Part shown: positions 12,300 to 25,382 of the stretch, piece by piece
How the letters are laid out: each line of letters begins with the position of its first letter
How positions within the stretch are numbered: position 1 is the first letter of the stretch
From: Wuchereria bancrofti
Lineage: Eukaryota; Nematoda; Chromadorea; Rhabditida; Onchocercidae
Direction of reading: 5' to 3'
Assembly (NCBI GenBank): GCA_005281725.1
Contig: SSBO01000004.1
Coordinates: forward strand, 1,674,001 to 1,738,000
DNA: 64,000 nt
Notes under the pieces: model-generated
What the model was told of the DNA's origin: nothing
Databases searched by the model: none
The model's input: the letters and a program-made list of their open reading frames with translations, nothing else
Position numbers and translations under genes: made by a program

Positions 12300-14529
12300 A
12301 ATTTCTATGTGAATATGAATTTGGAACATTTGTTTAACGGCTAAAGTAAGACAATTCTTAATCCTATAGAGGTAATGCAATTTTATTTAATATATTTTGT
12401 AAGTTGTCTGGAAGTTCGCGACTTATTTAGAGTTTCGCAACAAGTTGTTCCTTACTGTTACGCATAGGAAAAGTTTGGTAAGAATTTGTTATAAACAATT
12501 CTGCTATGGTTTAGACTATTCAATAAGACAGTTTTGTTTAAGTAGAAAAAGCTCTCTTAAACAGCTCAAAGCACCCGTTTAACGGTGCTTCGCTTCGATC
12601 CGATTCTATTAAACTACTACTCATTCATTTTTACTATTGAATATAAGCTTGGTTATCAAGTGGGAAGATCTTTGCAGTACTGCAAACAATGTACATAAGA
12701 CTGATTATCAGACCGAAAGATAAGAATTAGATAAATGATTCATCGCTTTGGCACCCAAACATTTTATTTTATTTTGTGTAATGAATTATTTTTCTGAGAA
12801 ATATTTAAATAAAGTAATCTCTGTACTAAGAATTTTTATGTTATCATTGACTTCCATTATTTCGACATAGTAATATTATTTGGACAAGCATTAAGGCATA
12901 CCGTACTAACCTGAGGATTATATATAATTTGACTTTTAGCTGCAGTTAGTCCATTAGATTTTTGTTTTAATAAGAATTTCTGAGAAATTATTTGGCAGAC
13001 ATGAAATCTATATAAATCTAATTCATATAGATAAAGACTTTGTGTAAGATCACTTATAAAACCAAGAATGCTACAAAAGTTATCTTGACACTGTTGGAAA
13101 GGCAGGAATATTCGTATAATGTAAAAATATGTTAATAAAATTAGGTATTCTTGTATGATAGAAATAATAACTTGAAGTCATTAAAGAAAGTAAGTTCATA
13201 AAGCAGAAGTTTGTGCTGTAAATGTCGTTTTATTTTAAATATTTGTTAGATAAATGATGCAAGAAAAAGTAATAATATATTTTAATACCCAGTGTGATCA
13301 ATCACTTATTTAACTTTCCCTTCGCTCGGCCAACAGTACATTTCGTTTCGCATCAACCCAACACCTAGTGATCTACTCTTTACTTGTGTCCTCTGATAAT
13401 TATCTTGTAATGGATGTCAAGAATGTACCTTTGTCAGTCAATAACTCCTATCACAGATATTTGTTTGCCTTAATCTTCAAAGATAAAATTATTATAACGC
13501 GTTAATTAAAAATTTTTTCTATAATTTCTTGTGCGCAACAGAAATAGCAACAGTTGTTGAATGGTATTTCTTGCACCTTTCGAATATTATTTCCCTGTTT
13601 ATAAATTAAATAATTTCATACGACAGAATGATACATCCATCTCATGCACTCTTTCTACATTGGATCAGTTATAGATTCAAATAATCTTCTGAATGATAAC
13701 GTTATTTTTGCAAATTGCAGTAACAGAATAGAAATTGAAAAACATAATAACTCCGTTCTAAAAGATTGAATACTGTGCTCTTGAACGGCTACAAAAGATT
13801 TGTACAGGCATAATGTACAGAGATAAAGATGTCCGTACTTTTTAAAATTTTGAGTGGTAGTGTAAGGCAAGAAAAGTTTGTCTTCAGAGTTGTTAATTAT
13901 AAATGTTGAAATATATTACTTTTGATGGTTATGGATAAGAAATGTTGTTTAGTGTAAAATGAACTGTTAATGGTAACTGCAACTGTATCATAAATTATTC
14001 ATTGGCTTCTTTTTTAAGACTGTTACATTTGTACAGCAAGAAATTTTCTGTTATATGTTTTGGGGCGGTTATAGTTTCTTTTTCTGAATATAATAAACAA
14101 GAACGGACGTAATAGTTGTGTATGATGAAGTAGTTGCGTATGATGACCTGTAAAGTTACGGGACTTTATGAACTAATGATTTCAAATGGTGTCATCGGCG
14201 ACAGCTGTTTTGATTAAGTTTTGAGATTTTAATCGTGCGTTTCAAATATTTTGTTTTTGTATTATAGAGGAAATCTAAGTCTTTGAAATTTGTTTGAACT
14301 TCACGATTTCTAATAATTTTCCTGTATCCTTCACATAATATGTCTGTCAATGCATGGGCGCATCTATAAGTCCAAAGAATTTATTGATTTCAGTTAATCA
14401 GTTGTTTCCTTTGCTGAAATTTGGCAAAAAAAAGTACAAAATGGCGTCTTGCCTGTTTAATACTAAAACAATTGTCTAAAAGTCAACTAGAGAAAGATTT
14501 TTATCAAAGTTTTGATGATTTTTCATATT
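12300..14529. other. Gene-poor AT-rich stretch
   Basis: I see no supported exons. A short imperfect hairpin (AAGCACCCGTTTAACGGTGCTT, around 12568-12590) and a slightly GC-richer patch at 13315-13430 are the only departures from the AT-rich background. Confidence 0.35.
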
Positions 14530-15000
14530 TTTTTAGATTTTCGGTAATGTCTCTTCAAATGTAAATTCTCCAAGCTTTCCAGTTTTTCCAACTGAATTAT
14601 CCAAGCTTTCCAACTGCGATCTCCAAATTTATGGCTCATATGCCTGCCATGACAGTACTTTAAATACATTTTTCAAAAAAAAGCATTTGCGCATTTCTTG
14701 TCTTTTCCAATAAAGGTTTTTTTGAGGTATCAGGAATGCTTCCATTTTAAAGTAGAACGACAAGAATTTACTGCCATCAAATAGAGCTTTTTTTTTATCC
14801 ATTTTTCAAAAATGGATAAAAGCCTTTATGTGATTTACTATGGATTTTTTGCAGTACTCACACTACTTACAGGACCAGATCGAACTGTTAGTTCACACTC
14901 AAAAGCTGCTTCAGGTTGTTAAACAATTTCGAATATTTCGGTGAGATCTTTGATCCTTTATGGCCAATAAAAGCATCTTCTAACCAAAGAAAAACTTCGC
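14530..15000 (+). repeat. Diverged inverted segment, copy B (contains a candidate exon)
   Basis: This is the plus-strand counterpart of 8690-9175, about 5.5 kb away and inverted. It carries an open 60-bp candidate exon (14855-14914), whereas copy A is degenerate at that place. This suggests a segmental duplication of genic DNA, or a repeat that has been exonised. Confidence 0.55.
14793..14821. repeat. Perfect short palindrome
   Basis: The 14-bp arms TTTTATCCATTTTT and AAAAATGGATAAAA are separated by one base. The palindrome lies inside copy B of the inverted segment. No function is assigned. Confidence 0.7.
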
Positions 15001-15569
15001 ATCGATATCACCCTTTCGTGGATATTATGGAAAGGATTGTATAGACAAAAGTAAAATATTTTTCAAATTATTAGAAAAAAGTGGATACATTTTTTACGTA
15101 ATATTTATTAATGGTTGGTATTTTCAAATATTCGGGAAGAAGCGCAAGAACAATCATGAAAGAGAAACGATAAGTATAAAAGTCACGGTTGTTTCAGTGC
15201 TCTCATATTTTAAATGTGTGGCAAACCTTTTTCAAATAGATGTCGTGGAGGGCAGTCATGAAGATTAGTTAAGAAAGTACCTAAAGAGTTTCACTAAAAA
15301 GCGAAAATCTTTAATCGCTCTTTCACTTGTGCAGTGCTTCAATATTGTGATAAGAAAAACATTTCAGAGCAAACAAAACAGTACGAAATAGATTTGGGAA
15401 AAAACTGGGAATGCAACGGTGTTTTGCAGTGTTTCTTGAAGTGTTTCATTATTTATACTATTTTCAAACACTGCCTCTTTAGGTGGAAAAAGAAGCGGAT
15501 TTAAAGTACAACTACAATCCAAAGTATGAAATTTCTTATTCTTATTTGGCTGAAGAATTGTATTGGTGT
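14855..15569 (+). CDS. Candidate three-exon gene fragment, unrecognised
   Basis: Three open exons join in phase 0: 14855-14914 (YSHYLQDQIELLVHTQKLLQ), 15382-15420 (YEIDLGKNWECNG) and 15483-15569 (from VEKEADLKYN to AEELYWC). Each is bounded by AG and GT dinucleotides; the last donor is GTAAGA. The peptides look coding (balanced, charged, Tyr/Trp-containing), but no family is recognised. Possible later exons are listed at 18044-19335. The first exon lies in a duplicated segment, so a decayed or repeat-derived origin is possible. Confidence 0.35.
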
Positions 15570-15818
15570 GTAAGAGATGACGGTGAATGGTTTGAAATCT
15601 TTCAAATGATAAAAACCAACTCTTATCTTTCTCTTTTCATCGCTTTTTCTTTTAAAACCCTTTCAAGTTTCATTTGGTTTCTTTTTTCATTTCTCTTTGT
15701 CTTCTAATAACGGTTAGTTATGCCTTAAAAACAAATTCATTGGGAAGGTGAACTGAAAAGTTTCTATTTCTTTGTAAAATTCTTGTTTATCTGTATGTGT
15801 GTCTATGTGTGTATTTGA

Positions 15819-16034
15819 ATGTTAGATCTTCTTCGAACGTTTAAACTCTGTTTAAAACCTTCTATACACACGGCAAACAATAGTTTAGCTGTCGCCGATA
15901 CCGCCTCGTCGAATTATTGTAAAATTTATATAGTAGCATCGAGAATTGCAGAAAGAATTCGACTACCGCACTTCGATTCTCTACAAGTAGGTAGGGGTGT
16001 CACAGCAGTAGTAATAAGCATTAAATCAGTTTAG
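15819..16034 (+). other. GC-richer patch with an open frame
   Basis: An unusually CpG-containing stretch (around 15870-16010) is open in one plus frame (e.g. NSLAVADTASSNYCKIYIV). It stands out from the AT-rich surroundings. It has no clear splice partners and could be an exon of the neighbouring candidate gene or a regulatory patch. Confidence 0.2.
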
Positions 16035-17318
16035 CCGAATTGTTGTATGACATAGCCAATGTTAAGCTGATTATCGATTCAAAGTTTTCGAAAAAAGCGA
16101 AATATTTTTATAGAAATATGCGGTAATTGTAAAGATAGTAAATGAACTTAAGTTTATATGCAGTTGTCGGAATACTGTAAGAAATTTGTCTGTAAATCAA
16201 CTCATTTGTAAAGATCTTTGTAAGCAAATTTCCACTAAATAAGAAGAAAACAGGGCTTTCCATTCACTATCTGCATTTGTCATCTTAACAATCTAACACT
16301 CAACCTTCTATTTAATTATTTTCAGATATCATACTATTGTCATATTATGTCTTCAAAGAATAAATCCCTCTCAAATGATAAAACCTCCCACAACTATTCA
16401 TGTATGCAAATCAGCAAAAAAGGACTTCATCGTTAGGAAAACAGAAGCTTTTGCAAAATAAGTTGCATCTGTTAATGGATTTATGTTAATGGAGTAAATT
16501 CAATCTCATTTGTCCTATTCGTCAATCACTGTCGACTGCCTTAATTTTATTAAATTTACCATACACTGCATAATTTCTTTGTTCTATAATCCACTTTTTA
16601 GCTAGGTTATAAAGTTCATGAAGTCTAAATTTCAAAAATCTCTTCTAAATTTTTGAAATTTTCGATGTTACAAGCAATTTTCAATTATGTCTTATACACA
16701 TTGTATGATAAAGTTTTCTAGATAATAGTGACAGCCTGAGTAGTTTCGAAATGGTGGTAGAAGGACTTTCCGCTTGTAAAAGAAACTAATGTTTGGTTTT
16801 TGTCATAAGATGCTTCCCTCTTTCGTTGCTCAAGGCTCTATTATGTTAGACACCTGTTTATCAAGTATCTTCAAGAGTATCGAAGCATCCAGTCACCTGT
16901 ACAGTGCCATGTTATAGGCTTTTATAAATGAGTAAATGATTTCTTAATGTCATCTTTTGAAATGATTTCTGTCTTTGTCGCAGATAAAAGTTGCCCACTC
17001 GAAGAGACTGTAATTAACAAAAACTTTTTTTTATAAGGCCTAAGCATTTACATTGAAAAGATACATTTATTTGTAAGCATAAACAAGCAAATATCATCTT
17101 TCGAAATGATCTCTCTTTGCCGTAAATCTTCCTTTTGGCGAAAAGGGTATAGTAGTGGCGCTCACATGACTGCAACTTTTTAGGATGACAGCGAATTTCT
17201 CACTTCTCTCTGTGCTAGCTTATTATTATAGAGTAATTTACTAAGTCTAGAAACAAATCATACATTGTCGCCCCCTTTTTCCAATGACTATATTTAGGCT
17301 TGAAAGAAGAAAGGAAAT

Positions 17319-17320
<2 letters not shown>

Positions 17321-17396
<76 letters not shown>
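17321..17396. repeat. (GATA)n microsatellite
   Basis: About 19 uninterrupted GATA units. Confidence 0.97.
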
Positions 17397-18043
17397 GCTA
17401 ATTTCTGTCATAGTGAGGTGGTATTTAGAATTCGGAAAGTATTTGTAATTTTAATTTAGTCTACATACACATCCATTAATACTATTTGTTTAAACTTTGG
17501 ATGATTCGAATTATTTAACGCTCGGTGACAAACTTATCATTCACTTTAAGCTTTTAAGTACATACGCTTCATTTTTATCCAAACGTTTTATTGAAAAAGT
17601 GATGAGGTTTGCAAGTTGAATTTGAATGGTAATGAAAAATTGGAATTTGACGCCAAACAATTTTCATGCACTGATTGAAAAAGCGTTTACTCTATGCAGT
17701 ATGCAACTAGCCAGTGTAATTTTAATTAGTCACACATCATTAATTATTGTTTATGCTAATGAACAGAAAGTGACGCAATTTCTCAAGATTGCGTCATTCT
17801 TTTGATACATCAGCACAAACAGTAATTAATAGACAGTAATTAATGACTTGTGATTTTATAGTTTCAAGATTGCGTCATTCTTGAGATGATTTAGCATAGG
17901 CAGTTCTTATAAACAACGGATAACGTAAACAAATATTTTTCAGCTGCATAAATTATCAGTTTTTCACTTATTTTAACCGAAGTTAGTATATTTCATTACG
18001 AATGCAGCACATTACATTTTATGCATTCTGTTTTAATCTGTAG

Positions 18044-19335
18044 TGTAAAGCTATGGGTTTATTAACGGCCGCGCATATTGTAGAACGACCTGATACTCGA
18101 AGAAAATTGACAGAAATAATCCGAACTAATCAGATCTTCTCTCACATTTTCTGTCATAGCAAAATATTAAAAGTTGTCAAATTGTTAATTATGAATACAA
18201 CACTACAAAACTTTGTTGAGTTGATCTTTACTGGCATTGCATAATATGAGAGACCATGGGTAAGCCTTAAAATCGTGTCTTATCTTATTGTCATTGAAAT
18301 AACGGTGTTACTCTGTTTTTAGTTTATTATAACAGTATAATGCTTTCTATTAGATCTATTGGAGTAGAAAGAGGAAGAGAGAGAGAGGGACAATTTCATG
18401 TTTTGTTAATGATTGGAAAATCAAATTCTTATTACTTAAAAATTTCTCGAATTAATCAAGTACAGCAAAACGTACATTTCAAAGTTTCCTTACACTTGTT
18501 TCTTGAGGTGCCACAGTAAATCACATTCTTGTTATTGGTCATAATTTATAATTAGTTCTGGCACAATTTCGATTCACAATAGTGCAAATAAAGGAAAGTT
18601 CAGTTGTGTCGTTATTTCCAGCCTGAAGTTAAAAGTTGTCGAAAACTATTCCCACAACTTTTAAGTTTACATAGAAACCATTCATACTTTGAATTTGCAT
18701 TGCTTTTGGTCAGCTTGTTAAAACTGCTCCTAAAAACTTTCTTTGGTTTACTGAATTTTTGATCTCACTTGTAATAAGAGAAGAAAACTTCCTACAACTT
18801 GAGTATTTTTCTTTTTCAGCTTTCTTTTTTGATTACATTTACCTACATTTTCCCCTTCTTTCATTTTTGATTAATGCTTTAATTTCCTAACGAAAGTTCA
18901 GAATTAATATAAAAAGAAATGATTCTGAAAACTGCATTCACTGGCTTCTTGACTGTTGTTTACTGGGTAACAACGGGATAACTACCAGAGTTTATTTCTA
19001 ATAAATACCTCTTATGAATTATTTGTCGAAAAGTGTATCTTTGATTATCGTTAAATGTTTCTCTTTTTTTCGCTTATTCGAGATAAAATGGTGGCATGCA
19101 AAGTGCTTCCCATCCAAAATATTCATTGCATAAATTAGATTTGTGAAATTTGTTTGCAGATTTTATAGACTATTTTCCAGACTTGAAGATGTCCACGTTG
19201 GCAAAACCTGAAAATTGTCATATCCCAAAAATTTATTATGTCATGTGTCACATGCTCATCAGTAATACTAGAACAACACTATCATCGAGCATGGTCGATT
19301 GTAAGGGAAGAAGGAAGAAAATGTGGTTATCTTAG
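18044..19335 (+). CDS. Candidate exons of an unrecognised plus-strand gene
   Basis: Two coding-like open stretches follow good acceptors. The one after TCTGTAG, from 18044, begins CKAMGLLTAAHIVERPDTRR. The one after TTTGCAG, from 19160 to a TAG at 19333-19335, includes FIDYFPDLKMSTLAKPENCH and ends in a basic tail. They may continue the gene suggested at 14855-15569, with introns of 1-2.5 kb. Donor choice for the first is unclear, so the join is not established. No domain is recognised. Confidence 0.25.
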
Positions 19336-20597
19336 AAAGAAGTCTTTGCGATAATGTCCTCAGAGTCATTTTCTTATTTCTCAGGTTTCTCGAGCAAAGT
19401 TTGAAAAAACTTTAGCATCTGATTAGAACAAAAGGAAGTATAAAAATTTCAAAATGCCATATCAGCTATGTGATTTGTTCACATTGTTTTAAAATTTGCT
19501 TATTTTCTCCTCACAGTTTCTCAACTCTTTTGCATTGCTTTTGTAAATATAAAAAGTATATGTGCTAAAAAATCTATAATCTTAGTAAAAACAGTCTAAC
19601 TTCAGTCCCTCCTTTAGTTCTATTATTTTTTCAAGTAGTTTGAGTCATTAGAAAATCTCGCCGAAATCCGCCTTTACTAACTACTTTTTGCTTTCTCTGC
19701 CGATTACTTCCCTCTACTGAGTTAAATAAACGAACCGTCTGGTGAAAATCTAAAACCAAATTGAACAATTGTCACTTCACGCCCTTTAATAGTGATGATT
19801 TTTTTTTAATAGTCCTGTAGGTAATTAAAAAAATGGTTGCCAAAGAAGTGCACATTTAACGACAGGTATAAAAAACAAAAATACATGGAAGAATAATCTT
19901 TTGAGTAATTAAATTAGTAGCCATAATCACATCACAAAGAAAAAGAAGAGAGGCTAAAGAAAAGAAGGAAGTGATTTAGAATTAGCTGAAATAATGAGAA
20001 AAGATCAAATTTAAAAATTCACTTAGATTGTTATTATACAGATATTATTCTGATTCTAAATGAAATCAAAAAGCGCTGAAGAACTAATAAGAACGGGTAG
20101 GTTCGCTGTTTTGTCCATTATTCTTTCTGGAATTGCACTCTTTTTATTTCCAATAAAAAACTGCATTGAGATTTTAAAAAAGGAAACGCTATCTTCAAAA
20201 ACAATTAATTTTGCTGACCGTATTATCTTCAAAATTGTTTCCCAGAAAGTGCAAAAGAAAGTAAAGTTCTTAAAATGAATCAAAAACGATTCCGGTTTTG
20301 TTTCCGAAAAAAAGTTTTTCTGTAATTTTCCACAGAGCATTGATTGCTTTTCTCTTTTGCTTACATTTTATTCTTTCATCAAAATGACTCACATTTGAAA
20401 TGTTTTTTTTTTGCATTTTTGATTTTTGAAATCATCCAGCACTATTGAAGTGTATATGCAGAAGCTGTCCCTCAGAAAACAGCTATAAAACGTTCCTTTG
20501 TTTTCTTGTTTTGTTTTAAAACGGTATGAAATGATATTTGTTTTATTGATCATTCAGAAGGAAGATTTCTGATTTGATATCTGTCACATTCATCTAT

Positions 20598-20657
20598 TGT
20601 GTGTGTGTGTGTTTGTGTATGTGTGTGTGTGTATGTGTGTGCGTGTGTGTGTGTGTC
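20598..20657. repeat. (TG)n microsatellite, interrupted
   Basis: This is a GT-dinucleotide tract with a few T/A interruptions. On the minus strand it reads as alternating Thr-His codons, continuing the open frame of the candidate exon above it. Confidence 0.95.
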
Positions 20658-20679
20658 ATTGCTGTATATTGAAAGCATA

Positions 20680-21254
20680 GATTTCCGTGTATTTTCCTTC
20701 AACTTATATTTCCTTTTTTCTAAACAACTCGCAATCTGCACAACCGTACAAAAATTCGTACGAGTTTTGACTACAAATTTCTCTTTTATTCTTTTGAGAA
20801 GAAAAAAAAAACGCATCAAATAAGCAATATGCAAATTATTCTTTCAGTTCTCCCGATCATATGATAAATGATGCTTTGAATCTTAGCCAGTTTTATTTTT
20901 CTTTCTTCAAAGAAGAGAAAAAAGCTTCTAAAAATTATCTGTTCAAACTCCAAATAAAGCTTTATTTGAATGGTAATATGATAGACAAACCGTTGCGCTA
21001 ATGTGAGTATTTCTCATTCCAACTTACTTAAATCCACTCGGTCATCTCTTTTTAAACAGCGGTAACTGATGGCGTTTGGAACTTCAAAACATTTTATCAT
21101 CTTTGGTGTTGGAAACTTTGGTATTTCACTATCTCTTAAATATAATTTCGTCTCATCAATAACGGCAGCTTGACAGCTGGTCTCACTGTGCGTCACATTT
21201 TGTAATGGTAAGAAGCACAGGTGAAGAAAAGTTTGTATGATCCGATTCAAATTT
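20680..21254 (-). CDS. Candidate minus-strand Cys-containing exons, unrecognised
   Basis: An open exon spans about 21028-21254 on the minus strand. It ends at a consensus donor GTAAGT (complement of 21022-21027) and encodes residues including NVTHSETSCQAAVIDETKLY and KMIKCFEVPNAISYRCLKRD. Lower down, about 20700-20795, a second open stretch includes KTRTNFCTVVQIASCLEKRK. Its frame then runs into the TG repeat. The spaced cysteines suggest an extracellular or small Cys-rich domain, but I recognise no family. No start codon was found. Confidence 0.35.
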
Positions 21255-22309
21255 CTGCTCTCTGACACATGCCTACAGTAGAACTATCAGAAGTTTTTTT
21301 TTATTGGACTGAAGCTTGGACTGAAATGCGGCAATATTGTATTGTTCCTAAGTTCTCCTAATAGTTTAGGTAAAAGATTATCATATTTTTCCTAAGTCTT
21401 CCTAGTAGTAATGGTAATAGCATTCAAGGTAATTTCAGTGTTACTGGTGAAAAGAAAAATATACATTATACAGTTCTCCGTTCCTTCTGCATGACCAGTG
21501 CAAAAATTCGTACGAATTAAAATTTGGCACTTTGAAATATTTTCTTTATTAATAGCGGAAGAAAGAGTTTTTTTTTTTCTCTCTGTCTCTCTCTAAGAGT
21601 TATTTGAAGATTCTAAGATATTGTTAATTTGTCTAAAAAAATTTGACTTGATTAGAATACTCTCTCTGATTTTCATTGCAATTGAGCTGGAGGTCGTTCC
21701 ATACCTGCTCAGGAAAAAAAAACTTTGGGACATTTTTGCTAAAAAGATCTATTTAATTGAACTAAAAGTGACAGAGATTTTGGAAGGGTTTATACAGCTG
21801 TTGAATGTATACCTGCGATTCTCAATATGAAGTCAAGCATTTACATATGCAGGAACGGAAAGTACTAATACAGACTCATTTAGCACATTTCGTCTAGCAC
21901 TGCCATCGAGCAGTTCTTCCCACTCATTTACTGCTTCAAACAGTAATCACATTTAAAAAGATATTCTGGTTAATTTATTACAACTCTAATGTAGCATTTT
22001 CCAAGCTCTCAGAAAACGCTGCATGCAAAAAAGCAGAAATCAGAAATGCATGCAGTTCTTCATTGATCGATTTAGCAAATCTGTATCAAATGTTGTTTTC
22101 CTTGCTAATCTTAAGAATTTCTCTGCAAATGACAAATTACCTCGAGCTGACATATGAAAATTTATTTGAAATTAATTAAGGTCCTGTAAATACGAGGTGC
22201 ACGAGATAGGCAAGTCAATTTCAAAAAATATTTTTAAATTACTACATTCTAACTTTCTTACTTGTTGATAAATGTATCAAAAACAATTCTTTAACTCTTA
22301 AGATGTTAA

Positions 22310-22320
22310 TATCCATTACA
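22310..22320 (+). promoter_or_regulatory. Candidate splice acceptor upstream of the zinc-finger start
   Basis: ATCCATTACAG ends 20 bases before the ATG at 22341. An in-frame TAG lies between it and the ATG. This fits a trans-splice (spliced-leader) acceptor or the 3' end of a 5'-UTR intron; the sequence alone cannot tell which. Confidence 0.3.
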
Positions 22321-22340
22321 GGACTCAAAAATTGTAGTTG

Positions 22341-25300
22341 ATGCTAACACTTCGAACAGCATCCAAGTATTCGGTGCAATTCATTCCAGATCAAGATAAT
22401 TTGAATGTGAGCGAGAGCTATTGCAGCAGTAAATATTTCACCAGTAAAAGCAAGAAAGGTTCCAAAACTTCATCCAACAAATTTCAAGACAATCGAGAGA
22501 TACTGTCTCTGGTACTAAAATCCTACTTAAACAAACAGCCCAAGGTATCCATCTATTCAGTAACTCTAAGCTTTCCGAATATAATGGACCTACGGCAACA
22601 GCGATTACTGGCAGAACTTCTACAGCAACCCGAACCGAAAACATTGAGATTGAAAGGATATCAAACGACACCAGAGTATCAGCAACAGCAAATTCTGAAT
22701 TCCGATATAATGGCTAACAATTTCTGGTTCGCATCATTTGCTATGCAACGAAACAGAACGACATATCCGAATGTCATGTCAAATCTGGATTCTTCTGCTT
22801 TCCCCTTATCTCCTAATAGTCATCAGATTTTCTCTGGTTTTAATTCAGTGATGAACACAAATTATCTTCCAGCAGTTGCATCTTCCACAATGCCACTACT
22901 GAACATACCACTTATTGAGGAGGCGCAGACTGATGAACTGGCGGGTTTTCTGGTAGTGGACGAACTACAGAAAATGGCAAACTCTTCAAAGCAAACATGG
23001 CAAAATCATCTGATGCAATATCAAGAAATCCAATTACCACAGGTAACAATAGCACAACACGGACTATACCAGCAAGTACCGTCCGTATCGCCTTTCATGA
23101 AACGGTGGATTTCGGAATCTTTACAGCAACAGCAGCGACAACAGCAACAAGCAGTGGTGGAAAGCACTCAAATGACAACAGCAATCAAACGAGCTAAAGT
23201 AATCGTGATCGAGCCAGAAGATCCGAAATCGGCACCTTGCTGCTCTTCTAGTCCGTTTTATGTTATATTTGTTTAATTCTAAATTCCCCACTTCTAATTA
23301 AAATGGATTACACTGTAAGGCAAAACTGTGTCCAGATTTTGAGAATTTGATTCCCTCTACATAATTTGACCTCATTAATAGGAAAAGAAGATTCATAGAC
23401 ATTTGAACAAGCTGCAGATTTCTGATGAATTCCAATTTTTATCAAATATGTGAATTTTCGAGCCGTTGAAGTTTTCATCTATAATATTTGCTGCTATTTT
23501 ATGGTCAGATTTGCTGATTCTAGCAACAATAATCTTAATTTATAGATGTTTCTAGCGAAAATTCAACTCTTAGAAGAATGGATTGGTCTGAGGAAAATAT
23601 CGAAAAACTTGGCAGTCAAATTTATGGGAAAAGGAAAGGACGAAATATTCAATGCGATATCGGCGATCAGAGCGATAACGGTAAGAAAGAAGATGGCGAG
23701 TACGTGGATGTGGAAAGTGTGGATGAAAAGTTAGATAGTAAAGAACAAAGGAAGGCACTGATCGAGTTCTACCGGAAAGTTAAAACTATTCGGATGAGGT
23801 ATTACCTTCCTTACTTATAAAAAAGAATGCTCAAATTTACAAAGATGTTTTACCTTTCCAAGCACGAAAATGATCATTTGAATGAGGCATAGATCGATCG
23901 AACGGTTTTTCTTCAGTTATGCTACAGAAGATTTGCTGATCTGTCAGATGTGTGAACAAAAAGTACAAAATTCCGACTCATTAATATTAATTCATTTGTA
24001 TGGACATGCTGAAGTAATGCCCTATCGTTGTAAAATGTGTGGCGCTAGCGAATGTCAGCTGGAACGAATTTATGCTCACATCAAACAGGGACATCCCAAT
24101 AAGGTTAATTTGTTTTACTAAAAAAGATTTTTTAATTTGGAAATTTAGCAATGTTCCGGACAAAAATTTCCGACCAGAAAAATGATATATCTCAACTCAT
24201 GTAAATAAAAATACGTTCGAATTGAAATCTTTACGTTATCTCTTATGGTATCATTATAGGATCCCTCAATAACTTATGAAAACCGGCGAAATATGGCTCA
24301 GCTAATATCTTTGTTACGAACATGCTTCCCGCGGAATATTGCTAAAACAAAAGCGACATATTCTGATGTTCGTTTCTTAATTTATCCCATTTATCAGAAG
24401 ACAGTTACGCTTCATATATATTCTTCATACAATAATACGAATTTATGATCTGTTACATTTTGTTGGAGCGCTTACAAGCAGCATTTCTTTTGTTGTTAAC
24501 GCAATCACAACATGACAACGGCTATAATAATAGGAAGAAATAGTAATGTCACAACTCTTATAAAAATGATAACTGTAGTAATGAATATGGTAATGACAAT
24601 GAGACAATAATAGTTCTAAGAGAAATTCTAGATGATATCTTATGAAAAATAAATGATACTTCATTTCATGAAATCGCTTTCATCGATATGAGCTAAAACA
24701 GCTGAATAAACCAAAAGCAGAAGTGAAAAAGTTTTTTTTTTTTTTTTAGTTCTACGATTAAAATTCATTTCCTTTTAGCTGATTGATAAAATATGTGCGG
24801 TAGCAAAGAAGAAATCATTAGCAAAATTGACGTGTGTGGTTTGTAGGAGAAAAATTTCAACACGAAAGAAGTCATTAGTGCATCACGCCCAAGCGCATCT
24901 CCATTACAGGTTTTATTTGATGCCATCACTTCGAATAAAATTAAATTTTAATTCAGAGAATTTCTTACCTTCTCTAACAGCTTTTTTTTAATGGAATAAG
25001 TTTCCATAAATTCTTACAAAAGTGTAAAAATGTTGATGAAGAAATAAACGTTAAATATCTCAGTGATGAAACAAAAGTAGACCGACCGAATAAATTAGCT
25101 TTTTATATCATTTCGATAAACATTCTAATTAACCAGCGCATTGTGATCACCGGCTGGAATCCCGGTGATCACAATGCGACATTACAGCAGAAATGTTGCA
25201 GATGCAGAAATTGCGGTATTGTATTATTCGATGAAACAACCATCGTTGAACACTGTACAAAGAAGCACGGCGTCGCAGACCCACAACGCACAATTCATTA

Positions 25301-25382
25301 CGATGCATGCGTCAATACTTCTGATAAAAGAGAAATTGCACTGAAGAACTGTTTCGGCAATATTTTGGACGAAAAGCCATGA
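22341..25382 (+). CDS. Glutamine-rich C2H2 zinc-finger protein
   Basis: This is probably a nuclear DNA- or RNA-binding regulator; that role is inferred from the fold only. Exon 1 (22341-23250, 303 codons) is long and low-complexity. It has poly-Gln (SLQQQQRQQQQAV) and a basic IKRAKV patch. It joins in phase to 23546-23798 (acidic/basic linker), 23917-24103 and 24779-24909. The fingers are spaced pairs: CQMC...HLYGH and CKMC...HIKQGH in exon 3, CVVC...HHAQAH in exon 4, and CRNC...HCTKKH in the last exon (to a TGA at 25380-25382). The donor at 23251 is GTCCGT. The join between 24909 and the last exon is unresolved: every acceptor in range is phase 0, while the visible donor is phase 2. The start is chosen because an in-frame TAG lies just upstream. 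Confidence 0.65.
25137..25178. repeat. Perfect 17-bp inverted repeat (hairpin) at the last zinc-finger exon
   Basis: CGCATTGTGATCACCGG (25137-25153) is repeated as its exact complement at 25162-25178, with an 8-base spacer. The arm contains the palindrome GGTGATCACC. It lies immediately before the candidate acceptors of the final zinc-finger exon and is open in that exon's frame. Confidence 0.85.

Larger units (their letters stand above)
9930..12860. repeat. Possible diverged direct repeat pair (9930-10060 and 12735-12860)
   Basis: Both segments contain GATAAATGATT, then a block resembling CATTTTATTTTATTTTG, then AATATTTAAATAA and ATTTTTATGT, in the same order and with similar spacing. Identity by eye is modest and both are AT-rich, so similarity by composition cannot be excluded. 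Confidence 0.25.
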
